Source: Peribacillus frigoritolerans (lineage in GTDB: Bacteria; Bacillota; Bacilli; Bacillales; DSM-1321). From it: a DNA stretch of 64,000 nucleotides. The notes under the pieces are model-generated. The model had not been told where the DNA came from. It made no database searches and saw nothing but the letters and a program-made list of their open reading frames with translations. The translations under genes were made by a program, and so were the position numbers. The stretch spans positions 1-64,000 of the forward strand of contig JAUPFL010000001.1 in assembly GCA_030562215.1 (NCBI GenBank). The letters run 5' to 3'. Shown in pieces: positions 39,287 to 48,126 of the stretch. The first letter of the stretch is position 1. Every line of letters begins with the position of its first letter.

Positions 39287-39317
39287 AAACCGAAATCAGC
39301 CACTGATTTCGGTTTTT
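39287..39317 (-). terminator. Rho-independent terminator of the ABC-2 exporter operon
   Basis: AAAAACCGAAATCAG pairs with CTGATTTCGGTTTTT, perfect 15-bp stem, 5 bp after the permease stop. Confidence 0.85.
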
Positions 39318-39321
39318 CGCT

Positions 39322-40281
39322 CTATTTAATTAGTGATATCTTTTTCTGGAAGAAGAAGAAAGTTAGAGCTAAAAAGATAAGATAATAGATTCCCAGTACA
39401 CCCATCGAGAATCCAAGTGTAGCTCCATCGAACATTTCTATCGTTCCGGAAATATAGCCCCTTAAATCAAGATGCGGGAATAAGACGAACTTTAACCACT
39501 CGTATTTTCCGATGAATGATTGAATGACCATATTTAATGTCGAAGATGCAAATAGGATGAAAATGGATATACCCACTGCAAGTGCTTGGTTTTTAAATAA
39601 TGTGCTTAGCATGAAAGCGATGGTCGTGATGACCAAGAATCCTGGTATCCAGTAAACGATCATGTCCACGAAATATTCGCCGACTACCACCGGACTGAAA
39701 TCGAAAGATGCAGGATCCATGATTTTGTCTGAATACGAACCATTGCCAAAGAATATGATTCCGATTAGATAACTGAATATAAGCAGGCTCGCAAGTAATA
39801 ACGCTGCAAATAACAGGGAAGTAATATATTTGGAAAGCAGGATCTTCCAACGTTTATAAGGCCGTATCAACAGTTGTTTAATGGTCCCATCCGAAAATTC
39901 CGAGGAAACGAGCGAGCTGCAAACAATAACGACGAATAAAGTGACAAATGATGTTAATGATGTCGTCCATTCAGCCATATAGGTCCAATTCGTGTTTAAG
40001 TCAGGGTTTATATTATCAGCCAATAGTTGCTTGTTGTAATTAATGTCGTCCATGATGGCGGCTTTTTCTTCTTCACTGATTTCCTTAGCTTCCAAAGCCT
40101 TTTCCTGTTCTTGGATATCGGCATTTAACTCTTGCTTCCAATCTTTATTCGTTTCGTCAGGGCTTAGTTTATAATCGATGACCGCAGCCCCTAATGCTGC
40201 CAATAATAGAAAAGCGATGAATATATAAGTTGATACTTTTGAAAAGATTTTCATCCATTCATTTTTTACTAAGGACATCAT
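39322..40281 (-). CDS. ABC-2 type transporter permease
   Basis: Intact, 319 residues, six membrane segments with a large external loop after the first (residues about 40-105, charged helical). LVKNEWMKIFSKVSTYIFIA at the N-terminus and SSEFSDGTIKQLLIRPYKRW are typical of the ABC2_membrane family. The ATG overlaps the ATPase stop (ATGA), so the two form one exporter, of the type that exports lipids, peptides or antibiotics. Cargo unknown. Confidence 0.88.
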   Translation of the reverse strand: MMSLVKNEWMKIFSKVSTYIFIAFLLLAALGAAVIDYKLSPDETNKDWKQELNADIQEQEKALEAKEISEEEKAAIMDDINYNKQLLADNINPDLNTNWTYMAEWTTSLTSFVTLFVVIVCSSLVSSEFSDGTIKQLLIRPYKRWKILLSKYITSLLFAALLLASLLIFSYLIGIIFFGNGSYSDKIMDPASFDFSPVVVGEYFVDMIVYWIPGFLVITTIAFMLSTLFKNQALAVGISIFILFASSTLNMVIQSFIGKYEWLKFVLFPHLDLRGYISGTIEMFDGATLGFSMGVLGIYYLIFLALTFFFFQKKISLIK

Positions 40282-41210
40282 ACAGACTCCCTCATTTCCT
40301 GCTCAGTGATTTCGAAGAATTTATCTTCCAGTGATTTTCTGGTAATGCCAATTTCATAGACATCGAGTTGATTTTCAATAAAACTCCTATTAATATTGGC
40401 CGTTTGTTCTCGTGTTGCCGATACGGAGATTGTTTTCGAATCATATTTCAGAATCGTAATATCCGCAAACTGTTCTTGAAGGATTTTTTTAGCTAGCTTC
40501 CCACCACTGACAGTGAATGACACTTCATTGATCGTTTCGGTTTTTTCATCAACAATATGTTCTTTCGTATGGATCAGTTTTCCCTTTTCGATAACGGCAA
40601 AACTATCGCACATCAATTGCATTTCCGATAGTAAATGTGACGAAATCAATATCCCGACGCCTTCACTTGCCAGTACTTTCAAATAATCACGAAACTCGCG
40701 AATCCCTTGCGGATCCAAGCCATTCGTCGGTTCATCAAAAATCAATAACGACGGTTTATGTAAAATGGCCTGTGCCACGCCAAGGCGCTGGCGCATTCCC
40801 AATGAATAGGTTTTAACTTTCTTATCGATGGCATGATCCAGTTTGACAAGCTTAATGACCTCTTCTATTCTCTCATTGGATATGTCATTGGATGACATCC
40901 GGGCATAATGCAGGATATTCTTTCTGCCTGTCATATACTTATAGAACTCCGGATTTTCAACAATGGCCCCCAATTCATTCATCGCACCTTCGAAATCATG
41001 ATCGAGGTCACTGCCATTGATCATGACCGTACCGCCCGTACGATTGATGAGACCCGTGATCATACGGATGATCGTGGTCTTACCAGCACCATTCGGACCA
41101 AGCAAACCAAATATTTCATTGCTTTTTATTTCAAAGCTAACATTGTCTACGATGGTTGCTTTTCCAATTTTTTTAGTTAAGGATTGAACCTTAAGAACCG
41201 ATTCAGACAT
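40278..41210 (-). CDS. ABC transporter ATP-binding protein (BcrA/CcmA-type exporter)
   Basis: 310 residues from ATG 41210 behind GGAAGG. Walker A GLLGPNGAGKTTIIRMI, signature YSLGMRQRLGVAQAIL, Walker B SLLIFDEPTNGLDPQG, H-loop ILISSHLLSEMQLMCD, and a C-terminal DUF4162-like domain. Translationally coupled with the permease. Intact. Multidrug, bacitracin-type or developmental exporter by family. Confidence 0.9.
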   Translation of the reverse strand: MSESVLKVQSLTKKIGKATIVDNVSFEIKSNEIFGLLGPNGAGKTTIIRMITGLINRTGGTVMINGSDLDHDFEGAMNELGAIVENPEFYKYMTGRKNILHYARMSSNDISNERIEEVIKLVKLDHAIDKKVKTYSLGMRQRLGVAQAILHKPSLLIFDEPTNGLDPQGIREFRDYLKVLASEGVGILISSHLLSEMQLMCDSFAVIEKGKLIHTKEHIVDEKTETINEVSFTVSGGKLAKKILQEQFADITILKYDSKTISVSATREQTANINRSFIENQLDVYEIGITRKSLEDKFFEITEQEMRESV

Positions 41211-41460
41211 ATAATACCTTCCTTTTTTATGAATTTCCAAAATCACACAAATTCAACATTACCATATTATGCATATTATTACTATACTGATATTCTTCTA
41301 ATTGGGTATATTGAACCAATGCCTCCGTCGGCGTCAACTTCCCGCCCCCATTATCCAAAAACACTGCCTTCACTTTTTTTCTTCTAAATAGCAACAACTC
41401 CTATATATCGTTACCATTTTATACGATTCCGTAAGAATAAAGTTTCAGGATTAGGAAAAT

Positions 41461-41696
41461 TTACCACAATTTAAACAATATATAGGTAAATCCGATAGAA
41501 ATGGCCAGACCCATTGCAAATAGAAGGATTTTTCTAATATTGGAAGGTAAGAGCTTATATATCATCATTAAAATTATATCGATGAAATTCGTTGGTGTGC
41601 CGATCTCTTTGATCCCTTTCTTTTGCCAAAAATGGAGAACCACATTACAAAAAGACCGCATAAAATAAAAATGATGGAAAAAATCTTATATCCCAT
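41461..41696 (-). CDS. Small membrane protein, about 78 residues, frame-broken
   Basis: ATG 41696 begins MGYKIFSIIFILCGLFVMWF, a membrane helix; restoring one A near 41632 joins SIFGKRKGIKEIGTPTNFI to a second helical part (LLPSNIRKILLFAMGLAISI, ending TYILFKLW). Two or three membrane segments, no known family. Located between the exporter and a GNAT gene. Confidence 0.55.
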
Positions 41697-41745
41697 TGTC
41701 TGTCACCCGTTTCCTCATAGGCTAAACGATATTGTTATTATTATC

Positions 41746-42240
41746 TTAATTTTCAAGTTTCAAAATGAATTCTTCAACCTCTTTGCCTCTTGCATGGGAA
41801 TACCCTTTGTCCTCATCGAATCTTTCAAATCCGCATTTTTCCAGCACCCGGATGGATGCAAGGTTATCCTTGGCTGCGCGGGCATAAAGAGGGCGGACTT
41901 TTATTTTCGGCAAAAAATGGAGCAATGCACATGTAGCGATCCCTTTACCCCAAAATTGCTTCCCGATCCAATAACTCACTTCCGGGTTACCAAACTGTTC
42001 AAACTTGAGAATGCTGCCCGCAACACATCCGTTGTGGATTATCGTCATTTTTTGAATATCCCGGTTCGATAAGATGTTCTTCCAGTGTGTCAAAAAAGCC
42101 GCCTTGTCTGATGGATCCTTGGATGTGAAAGCAGCCATATAGTTTGCGGCAGGATCCAATTGCTGCTCGAAAAAGATAGGAAGATCACTCTCCTTGACCT
42201 CCCGCAGCCGGACTCCTTCGTCATTTGTTTGCAATCCCAT
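41746..42240 (-). CDS. GNAT-family N-acetyltransferase (RimL-like)
   Basis: Intact, 164 residues. VRLREVKESDLPIFFEQQLD at the N-terminus, VSYWIGKQFWGKGIATCALL (acetyl-CoA pyrophosphate loop, Q/RxxGxG variant) and LASIRVLEKCGFERFDED near the C-terminus. Cytosolic transfer of an acetyl group to an amine; substrate unknown. Followed by hairpin features up to the small membrane gene. Confidence 0.88.
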   Translation of the reverse strand: MGLQTNDEGVRLREVKESDLPIFFEQQLDPAANYMAAFTSKDPSDKAAFLTHWKNILSNRDIQKMTIIHNGCVAGSILKFEQFGNPEVSYWIGKQFWGKGIATCALLHFLPKIKVRPLYARAAKDNLASIRVLEKCGFERFDEDKGYSHARGKEVEEFILKLEN

Positions 42241-42271
42241 AAACTCATCCTCCCCACCAAAACATAACCAG

Positions 42272-42312
42272 AAAAACCGAAGACTCTGCCTTCTTCGGCG
42301 CGGTTTCTTTCT
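42272..42312 (-). terminator. Possible terminator of the HAD gene
   Basis: AAACCGAAGA/TCTTCGG...CGGTTT hairpin; read on the minus strand it follows the HAD stop at 42342 and ends in GGTTTTTC. Confidence 0.5.
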
Positions 42313-42341
42313 TATATCTTACTATAATTACCGTTGAACTG

Positions 42342-42975
42342 TTATTGCTCAATATGCTTGATAACATCAGACAAGCTCTTATCCGCCATGGATCGGAGAC
42401 GTAAATGATGGTTTTCAAAAGCTAAAGCGTCCGTCACGGGATTAGGAACGATTACACACTTTAATCCAGCAGTCAGGGCCGCTTGAAGCCCATTTAACGA
42501 ATCTTCAAATGCTACGGCTTCTGTAGGCTGAATGCCCAGGACTTCAATTGCCTTTACATACAAATCAGGCGCTGGCTTGACTTTATCGACATCATCCCCT
42601 GTAATGATAACTTCAAAATAGTTTAACAGTCCGAGTTGCCCCAAATGATGGGTGACCCACTCTTTTGTCGAGCTTGAAGCGAGGGCGATTTTATATCCAT
42701 TTCTTTTTGCTTCTTCTAAATAATCCTTCACACCTTCACGTGCCTGTGATGTTTTCATCTTTACTTCATGGAGGCTTTTTGCTCTGGATTCAATTTCTTC
42801 AATATTGCACCTTTCCCCCAGGTAGTTCAGTATTATCGGTTCCGATACATGTAACAAAATGTTCGAGAGGCAAATCAAATTCATAAAAAGCCATCGTTTC
42901 TTTATAAGCCTCATCCCAAACCGTTTCCGTGTCTAAAATTAAACCATCAAAGTCGAAAATAACTGCCTTAATCAA
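42342..42975 (-). CDS. HAD-superfamily phosphatase, beta-phosphoglucomutase-like
   Basis: About 211 residues. TTG 42975 is the start, 8 bp after AAAGGAGG. HAD motif I FDFDGLILDTETVWD, motif II ALASSSTKEW, motif III lysine in VDKVKPAPDLYVKA and motif IV AVAFEDSLNGLQAA. The alpha-helical cap makes it subclass I. One base is missing near 42835. Similar to Bacillus YhcW. Hydrolyses or isomerises small phosphate esters. Confidence 0.86.
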
Positions 42976-43263
42976 ATGATTTCCTCCTTTAATCATGAAA
43001 AGAATTTCTAGTAACTTAAACGTACATGAATGAATGCCCCTGTTCAACCAAACGGTTCCGTTTCGTTTCCATATGAAAATGGTTTTTTCCATAATTAGTT
43101 AATCAATAAGGATATGGTAACCCGATCTCTGCCTCATTTCTTTTCTTTCTGTTACATGTTTTAACAATTACTTAGTGCCTTTGCGGTGTTTTTCCTTAAC
43201 TGCGCCTAAAAGGGTGATAGTTTAACGAATGGTTTAATGCAGGAAACAACGAGGAGGATAAAC

Positions 43264-44061
43264 ATGAAGAAAATATTATTAACGATCCTAACGGCTTCTG
43301 TATTCATTCTAGGAGTTTGCATGCCAACTAAAGGCGAAGCCGCTGCTTTGGATCGCACACTTTCATTTGGGATGAGTAATAGTGATGTAGAACAATTACA
43401 AGAATTATTACTGACAAAAGGGGTTTTTCCCTATCATGAAGCAACAGGTTACTACGGATCGATTACAAAGGAATCCGTAAAGAAGTTTCAGGAAAAATCA
43501 GGGCTGAAAGTCGATGGAATATCAGGAACACAAACGAATCAGAAAATACAGGTACTGAAAAGCGGGGATATGGGAAGACCTGTAGCTGAACTGCAAAGGC
43601 TATTGAAAGCCTGGGATGTTTACACATCAACGGTCGATGGCATTTATGGAACGGGTACAAAACAAGCAGTCATGAACTTTCAAAAGCAAAAGGGATTATC
43701 CGCTGACGGTATAGCCGGTGCACGGACCTTCAGTAAATTAGAAGAAAGAGCCAGTTCAGCGAGCTCTGCCGTTAAAGAACTGACGGTTACAAGTACAGCT
43801 TATACTGCGAGCTGTGAGGGATGTTCAGGCACTACAAGAATGGGTGTCGATTTAGAAAAATATGATGATGCCAAACTTATAGCAGTCGATCCGAACGTGA
43901 TTCCGCTAGGCTCCATCGTTGAAGTCGAAGGCTACGGACAAGCCATCGCTGCAGACACGGGCGGTGCGATCAAAGGAAACAGAATCGATGTATTCATCGC
44001 AAAAGAATCGGATGCTTTGACGTGGGGAAGAAAGCAAGTGAAGGTAAGAGTAATTAAATGA
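43264..44061 (+). CDS. Secreted peptidoglycan-binding 3D-domain protein (YocH-like)
   Basis: Intact, 265 residues. ATG 43264 behind GAGGAGG. Signal peptide (ILLTILTASVFILGVCMPTK, cut near GEAAA), two PG_binding_1 repeats (residues about 35-85 with VKKFQEKSGLKVDGISG; about 95-150 with VMNFQKQKGLSADGIAG) and a C-terminal 3D domain with its three aspartates in AVDPNVIPLG, AADTGGAIKG and NRIDVFIA. The 3D domain is the lytic-transglycosylase-like double-psi barrel of YocH/EntB. Extracellular wall hydrolase or remodeller. Confidence 0.88.
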   Translation: MKKILLTILTASVFILGVCMPTKGEAAALDRTLSFGMSNSDVEQLQELLLTKGVFPYHEATGYYGSITKESVKKFQEKSGLKVDGISGTQTNQKIQVLKSGDMGRPVAELQRLLKAWDVYTSTVDGIYGTGTKQAVMNFQKQKGLSADGIAGARTFSKLEERASSASSAVKELTVTSTAYTASCEGCSGTTRMGVDLEKYDDAKLIAVDPNVIPLGSIVEVEGYGQAIAADTGGAIKGNRIDVFIAKESDALTWGRKQVKVRVIK

Positions 44062-44104
44062 TGCATGACATAAACATCGTTTTAGTTTAGATACATAACA
44101 AAAC

Positions 44105-44142
44105 CGGAAGAGCATGTATTGATTCCATTCATGCTCTTTCGG
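44105..44142. terminator. Bidirectional stem-loop between the 3D-domain and GNAT genes
   Basis: GAAGAGCATG at 44107 pairs with CATGCTCTTTC at 44130; short T runs lie on both sides. It serves two converging genes. Confidence 0.55.
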
Positions 44143-44147
44143 CCTGA

Positions 44148-44662
44148 TCAAACCAATTTGTACATGATAATATCATCAACGTATTCACTTTCGCTCAGCT
44201 TGAATTCTTTGATTTTACGGCCTTCTTCAACAAACCCCAGCCTTTTATACAATGATATTGCCCGATGATTTGTTGAAAAACTCCTAAACTCACCTTTTCA
44301 ATCAACGGATTGGCTTCTGCCCAATCCAATAACGCTTCAATAAGCTCTTTTCCAATTCCCATCCCTCTGAAATTTTTTCTAATCATCACCCCAAATGAGC
44401 CCTTGTGGGACATTCTCTTCCTATTTTCCGATTGAAATGCTATCCATCCAACCACTTCATCATTCATTTCGGCCACGATGATGGTTTCCCGTTCATTTTC
44501 CAATAACCTTCGTATCCAATCTCGTTGCTGTTCAGGTGTTTTATTGAACTCCCCCGATACAGCAATAAAATACTCGCCTTCGGAAATAACGGAATTCTGT
44601 ACATCCAAAACCGCTTCCGCATCTTCCAATACACCAGTCCGGATCATATATGCATTTGACAT
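44148..44662 (-). CDS. GNAT-family N-acetyltransferase, frame-broken near its end
   Basis: About 171 residues. MIRTGVLEDAEAVLDVQN at the N-terminus, FGVMIRKNFRGMGIGKELIE (acetyl-CoA-binding RxxGxG/A) and, after one missing base near 44275, NHRAISLYKRLGFVEEGRKI with C-terminus DDIIMYKLV. The start lies 12 bp after the APH-type kinase gene stop, so the two are co-transcribed. Substrate unknown. Confidence 0.85.
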
Positions 44663-44673
44663 TCCAATCCCCC

Positions 44674-45676
44674 TTAATGAACCATGTTCGGATCGAAGTG
44701 AACAATAGTTCGGCCTTCCATGATTCTTTGTTCGATTTTTTGAACGCTGTTGTATAATGAACGATCCGCACTCTTCAAATCAAACTTTTTATGAAAAAGT
44801 TATATAACGTTAAATCCCTTAGCTTTAAAAATAGAGGAATCGTTTCGTATTCCACAGGTGCCAGGATATTTTCCGTCTCATACCCTTTTATGAATTCCCT
44901 CATGAACTTGGCAGCATATTCATCGAGCCCTTTTATCCCTTCACGTTCCAAACTCCACATCAGATAGTACAGAGGTATCGCCAAATCGCTGGCAAACCAG
45001 TGATAAGAACAGTCATCAAAGTCAAAAACATGAATCCTCCCCTCATGATAATGGAAATTGCCGTTATGTATATCAGAATGAATCAAGCCAAAATTATCTT
45101 GATGAACTGGAAGGGCATTCAATTTCTTCTTGATTACTTCTTGTTGGCGGATCACTTGCTTCGGTACATCGGATTGATAGAGCTGGACATTCAATAATTC
45201 CTCTTCATACCAATCCAGCCGTTTATATTTTGTTTCAGGCTTATAACTTTTTGTTTGTTTATGCATTTGGCCAATGGTTCTTCCCCATTCAAAAAATAAT
45301 GGTTCGTCGAAATTTTCATCTGTGACTTTCACCCTGACCCCAGGAGCTTTTTCAAACAGACAACAATAAAATTCCGTACCATCCGAGCCCTTTACACTTT
45401 CGACTAAGTTCTTTTCTTTCGAAGAGAGAACTTTAGGAATGTCACTTCCATTATTCTGTAAATGCTCAATCCACTTTAACTCAGCAAGAACTTGATCTTT
45501 TGTACGATGTGATTGATGTGTCATTCTTAAGATATATGGCGTTCCATCCCTGTAAACCTCAAAAACGTAGTTCTCTGCATCTCCAAGTTTAACCGGATTC
45601 CCAGCATTCACTTGAAAAAAATCCCCAGCCAATTTCACCAATTCATTAGAAAAATTCGTTCTACCGCCGCTTCCAT
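44674..45676 (-). CDS. Aminoglycoside phosphotransferase (APH)-fold kinase
   Basis: About 334 residues. The better start is ATG 45676 behind GGGAGTGAGAATC (MEAAVERIF, with one T restored near 45642); the frame from 45743 is an artefact of that gap. Kinase landmarks: LGDAENYVFEVYRDGTPYIL, the catalytic GLIHSDIHNGNFHYHEGRIH (HxDxxxxN) and VFDFDDCSYHWFASDLA (metal Asp). A second gap near 44800 hides the C-terminus (KKFDLKSADRSL onward). Resembles APH/choline or homoserine kinase II family members of Bacilli rather than a known resistance enzyme. Operon with the downstream GNAT. Confidence 0.84.
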
Positions 45677-46098
45677 GATTCTCACTCCCATTAATGATAT
45701 TGCTAACTTTAAAAACGATTATACTATCTTTATACGATACCAAGATGCCTTTTCCCTTTATTTGTATATCATTGTTTTTTTATAAATCTTTGGACTTTGC
45801 TCCCTCCCTGAAGCTCCTTCCTTTATCATCGTGTTTGGTTCTTACGCAAAGAACACTACACATAGGGATAGTGACATAAATGTGGCGTTCTACAGTCAAG
45901 ATTCATCACATATTACATATGAGTTATTTTATTCGCCCAGGAACTGGCAGATATCCTTAAAATAGATGTGGACCTGATTAATCCAAGGACAGCATCAACC
46001 GTTTTTCAGGCACAAATTTACACAACCGGTATTGTGATTTATTCAAAAGATGACACACATCTAAAAAAGTCCATTTATGGAGAATGATATGATTTTGA
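45677..46098 (+). pseudogene. MNT-type nucleotidyltransferase relic, possible MNT/HEPN module
   Basis: From about 45820 the plus strand reads FIIVFGSYAKNTTHRDSDIN (GSYAK...SDI nucleotidyltransferase motif), then after a one-base shift QELADILKIDVDLINPRTAS up to KSIYGE and TGA at 46096. This matches MntA-type minimal nucleotidyltransferases. At the stop a second frame starts NDMILNKAYK, the typical N-terminus of a HEPN (HepT) partner, but it ends within about 15 codons. No good start exists for the first gene. Read as a decayed MNT/HEPN toxin-antitoxin pair; the partner identity is tentative. Confidence 0.55.
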
Positions 46099-46166
46099 AC
46101 AAGGCTTATAAAGCGGCATCCGGGTGAAAGAGGTATCCAACGAAAGCTCCTACTTTCTCATACTTC

Positions 46167-46191
46167 AAAAAAAACGCCCTATAGGGCGCGT
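46167..46191 (-). terminator. Rho-independent terminator
   Basis: CGCCCTATAGGGCG palindromic stem followed on the minus strand by eight T, 8 bp after the stop of the small gene at 46199-46393. Confidence 0.8.
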
Positions 46192-46198
46192 CCAAAAA

Positions 46199-46393
46199 TC
46201 AAGTTTCCTTTTCCTCTTCATTCGCTATTCTATTGAACTTCAAGATCGTTTCTTCGATTACTGGATTATTGAATTCCTCTTGGATGGCTGATTGTACAAA
46301 TTTATCTTCACCATTCATTTCATCCCACTCGTTAACACTGTAATCTGGATCCCGACGATTTGATTTACCGTTTTGTTCCTCATTATTTGACAA
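46199..46393 (-). CDS. Small acidic protein, 64 residues
   Basis: Intact frame MSNNEEQNGKSNRRDPDYSV ending RIANEEEKET with AGAGGTGAAGAT before the ATG. Very hydrophilic, Asn/Glu-rich, no cysteine. Followed at once by a strong terminator, which supports expression. No family recognised. Confidence 0.6.
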   Translation of the reverse strand: MSNNEEQNGKSNRRDPDYSVNEWDEMNGEDKFVQSAIQEEFNNPVIEETILKFNRIANEEEKET

Positions 46394-46456
46394 CTATCTT
46401 CACCTCTTATACATAGTAGAGTTCGAACCATTCATAAGCAGAAAAAGTTTAACTTT

Positions 46457-46720
46457 TTAATAATCATCCTTGATTGAAATGGGTGAACCCGTTGAGGTAT
46501 GTTGATTAACCCAGTCAAGCGATACTTTTGAAACGGCATCCCATTCAGGTATTTGGGCTTTATGTTGTTCCACCCAGCTCATGCAATATTGGGGGTCGAT
46601 ATTGCTTTCTTGAGATTTTGCCAAAAATGACTGAATTGTAGTTTCCGTACAATTTTCCCATGATCCACATGTATCCTGCCAAATATGTTCCATTTTCATT
46701 TGTATATTTTCGTTAGCCAT
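46457..46720 (-). CDS. Hypothetical small protein, 87 residues
   Basis: Intact. ATG follows AAGGAGGAAACCCA, an ideal site. Helical and hydrophilic, with several Trp (HIWQDTCGSWENC, YCMSWVEQHKAQIPEWD, LDWVNQHTSTG) and three cysteines. No signal peptide. Encoded upstream of the small acidic protein in the same direction. Function not recognised. Confidence 0.68.
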   Translation of the reverse strand: MANENIQMKMEHIWQDTCGSWENCTETTIQSFLAKSQESNIDPQYCMSWVEQHKAQIPEWDAVSKVSLDWVNQHTSTGSPISIKDDY

Positions 46721-47103
46721 TGGGTTTCCTCCTTAATTAAATGTTACTTTTTGATATCTTAATTAAGTATGTCCAAGGCTAAATAAATCATTACAAAAAT
46801 TTGGGTTTTTCAGTGAAAGAATGAATTTACAGTCGTAAAAATGATGAATAAACAGATTATCCGCCAAAACCAATAACTGCTTATGAAAGGAAAATCATTG
46901 TTACTTCAATCTCCTTTACACCTTTATACAGCCAATTGTATGGAAACAAACCAAAATATAGAAACACGACCCCCGTTATAAAAACAAAAACTACCAACAC
47001 TTCAACCTGACGTCATTATGAAAAAGGCCGCCCCAGCACCCTGAAGCTTAAATAACTATCCAGCTAACTTCAACGTGGAAAGTTATACATTGTGCCCCTT
47101 GGA
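46721..47103. other. 380-bp intergenic region, no gene seen
   Basis: AT-rich, no supported frame. It leads into the tandem repeat starting near 47128. Promoter of the small-protein gene at 46457-46720 is expected at its left end. Confidence 0.4.
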
Positions 47104-47127
47104 ACCATCGCCATTTTTCAATGGGGA

Positions 47128-47412
47128 ATATACTCGTGAATCGGCGTTAACTCGTGAATTTCGATGATTTACTCGAATTTAGCCGATTTACGAGTGAGTT
47201 TCAGCGATTTACTCGTGAATTTCACGCTTTTACTCGTGAATTTAGCCGATTTACTCGTGAGTTTCAGCAATTTACTCGTGAATTTCACGCTTTTACTCGT
47301 GAATCGGCGTTTACTCGTGAATTTAGCCGATTTACTCGTGAGTTTCAGCGATTTACTCGTGAGTTTTAGCAATTTACTCGTGAATTTCACGCTTTTACTC
47401 GTGAATTTATTT
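47128..47412. repeat. Tandem array of about 14 units with 21-bp period
   Basis: Each unit begins ACTCGTGA and varies in its second half among four types: ATTTCACGCTTTT, ATTTAGCCGATTT, GTTTCAGCGATTT (or CAATTT) and the shortened ATCGGCGTTT. The order is partly periodic (type 2, 3, 1 repeated), so a 63-bp higher-order unit has been duplicated. The first type contains the perfect inverted repeat CGTGAA-T-TTCACG. Because 21 is divisible by three both strands have open frames, but they lack start signals. Not a CRISPR: no unique spacers. Confidence 0.85.
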
Positions 47413-47526
47413 TCTTACTAAAAATGTTTTTAATCCGATACACATAGTGGACAATGTGTCTTACATTCACTCTATCAAGGGCACAAAAAAGCTGAATGCT
47501 CAGCTCTTTTACATCGCTATTTCCAC

Positions 47527-47961
47527 TCACAGCGTTTTTCTAAATGAGTAGCACCATTTATCATAATCTAATTTCTCTTCATAGAAACGGTGGGCTTCGT
47601 TTCGCTGGATTCCTGATTCCAATGCAACATATGCAGCTCCGTTTTCTTTTGCCCAGTTATGTATATGGCTTAATAACTTCTCTCCATATCCAAATGATCG
47701 GTGTGCAGAATCTGTTACAAGGTCATAAATGAATACATGACGTTTATTATAAAAGTTAACTCTCCAGCTTAATCCGGCCAAGGATACAACCTGGTTATCC
47801 TTATATAAAGCATACAGGCAGTACCCGTCCCTCCTCATTTCTTCAAGTAACTCCAGATATGTTTTTTGAGTTAAGTCAGTACGCAACTGATTCATGATTG
47901 GAAAGGCTTCCAACCATTGTTCTTTATTTGTTAATTCTTGTATCGTTTCCATTGAATTCAC
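47527..47961 (-). CDS. GNAT-family N-acetyltransferase
   Basis: About 144 residues. GTG 47961 (VNSMETIQELTNKEQW) follows AGGGGTGTTAAT; a longer frame from 48009 has no ribosome-binding site. VFIYDLVTDSAHRSFGYGEK supplies the acetyl-CoA loop (HRSFGYG), with LSHIHNWAKENGAAYVALES and RNEAHRFYEEKLDYDK at the C-terminus. Cytosolic; substrate unknown. Intact. Confidence 0.85.
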   Translation of the reverse strand: MNSMETIQELTNKEQWLEAFPIMNQLRTDLTQKTYLELLEEMRRDGYCLYALYKDNQVVSLAGLSWRVNFYNKRHVFIYDLVTDSAHRSFGYGEKLLSHIHNWAKENGAAYVALESGIQRNEAHRFYEEKLDYDKWCYSFRKTL

Positions 47962-48126
47962 ATTAACACCCCTGAAAGTTTTATAAAAATGTAATTCAAC
48001 TTTGAACACCGTAATTCCTTCCTTACTGAATTGCTTCGAGTAATCGTTTTAGTAATCAGATGTTTAACCGTACATTCTAACGGCTAGAGTATGACTAGAT
48101 CAATAGTTTAAGAGAGGAGATTTCCT

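Noticed and set aside
44674..45676. Aminoglycoside-resistance kinase
   Set aside because: The APH fold is clear but the sequence looks like housekeeping APH-family kinases of Bacilli; nothing ties it to aminoglycosides.
47128..47412. CRISPR array or repeat-containing protein gene at 47.1-47.4 kb
   Set aside because: Units are contiguous 21-mers without unique spacers, no cas genes are near, and the open frames on both strands (FTREF-type repeats) arise only because the period is divisible by three and lack start signals.
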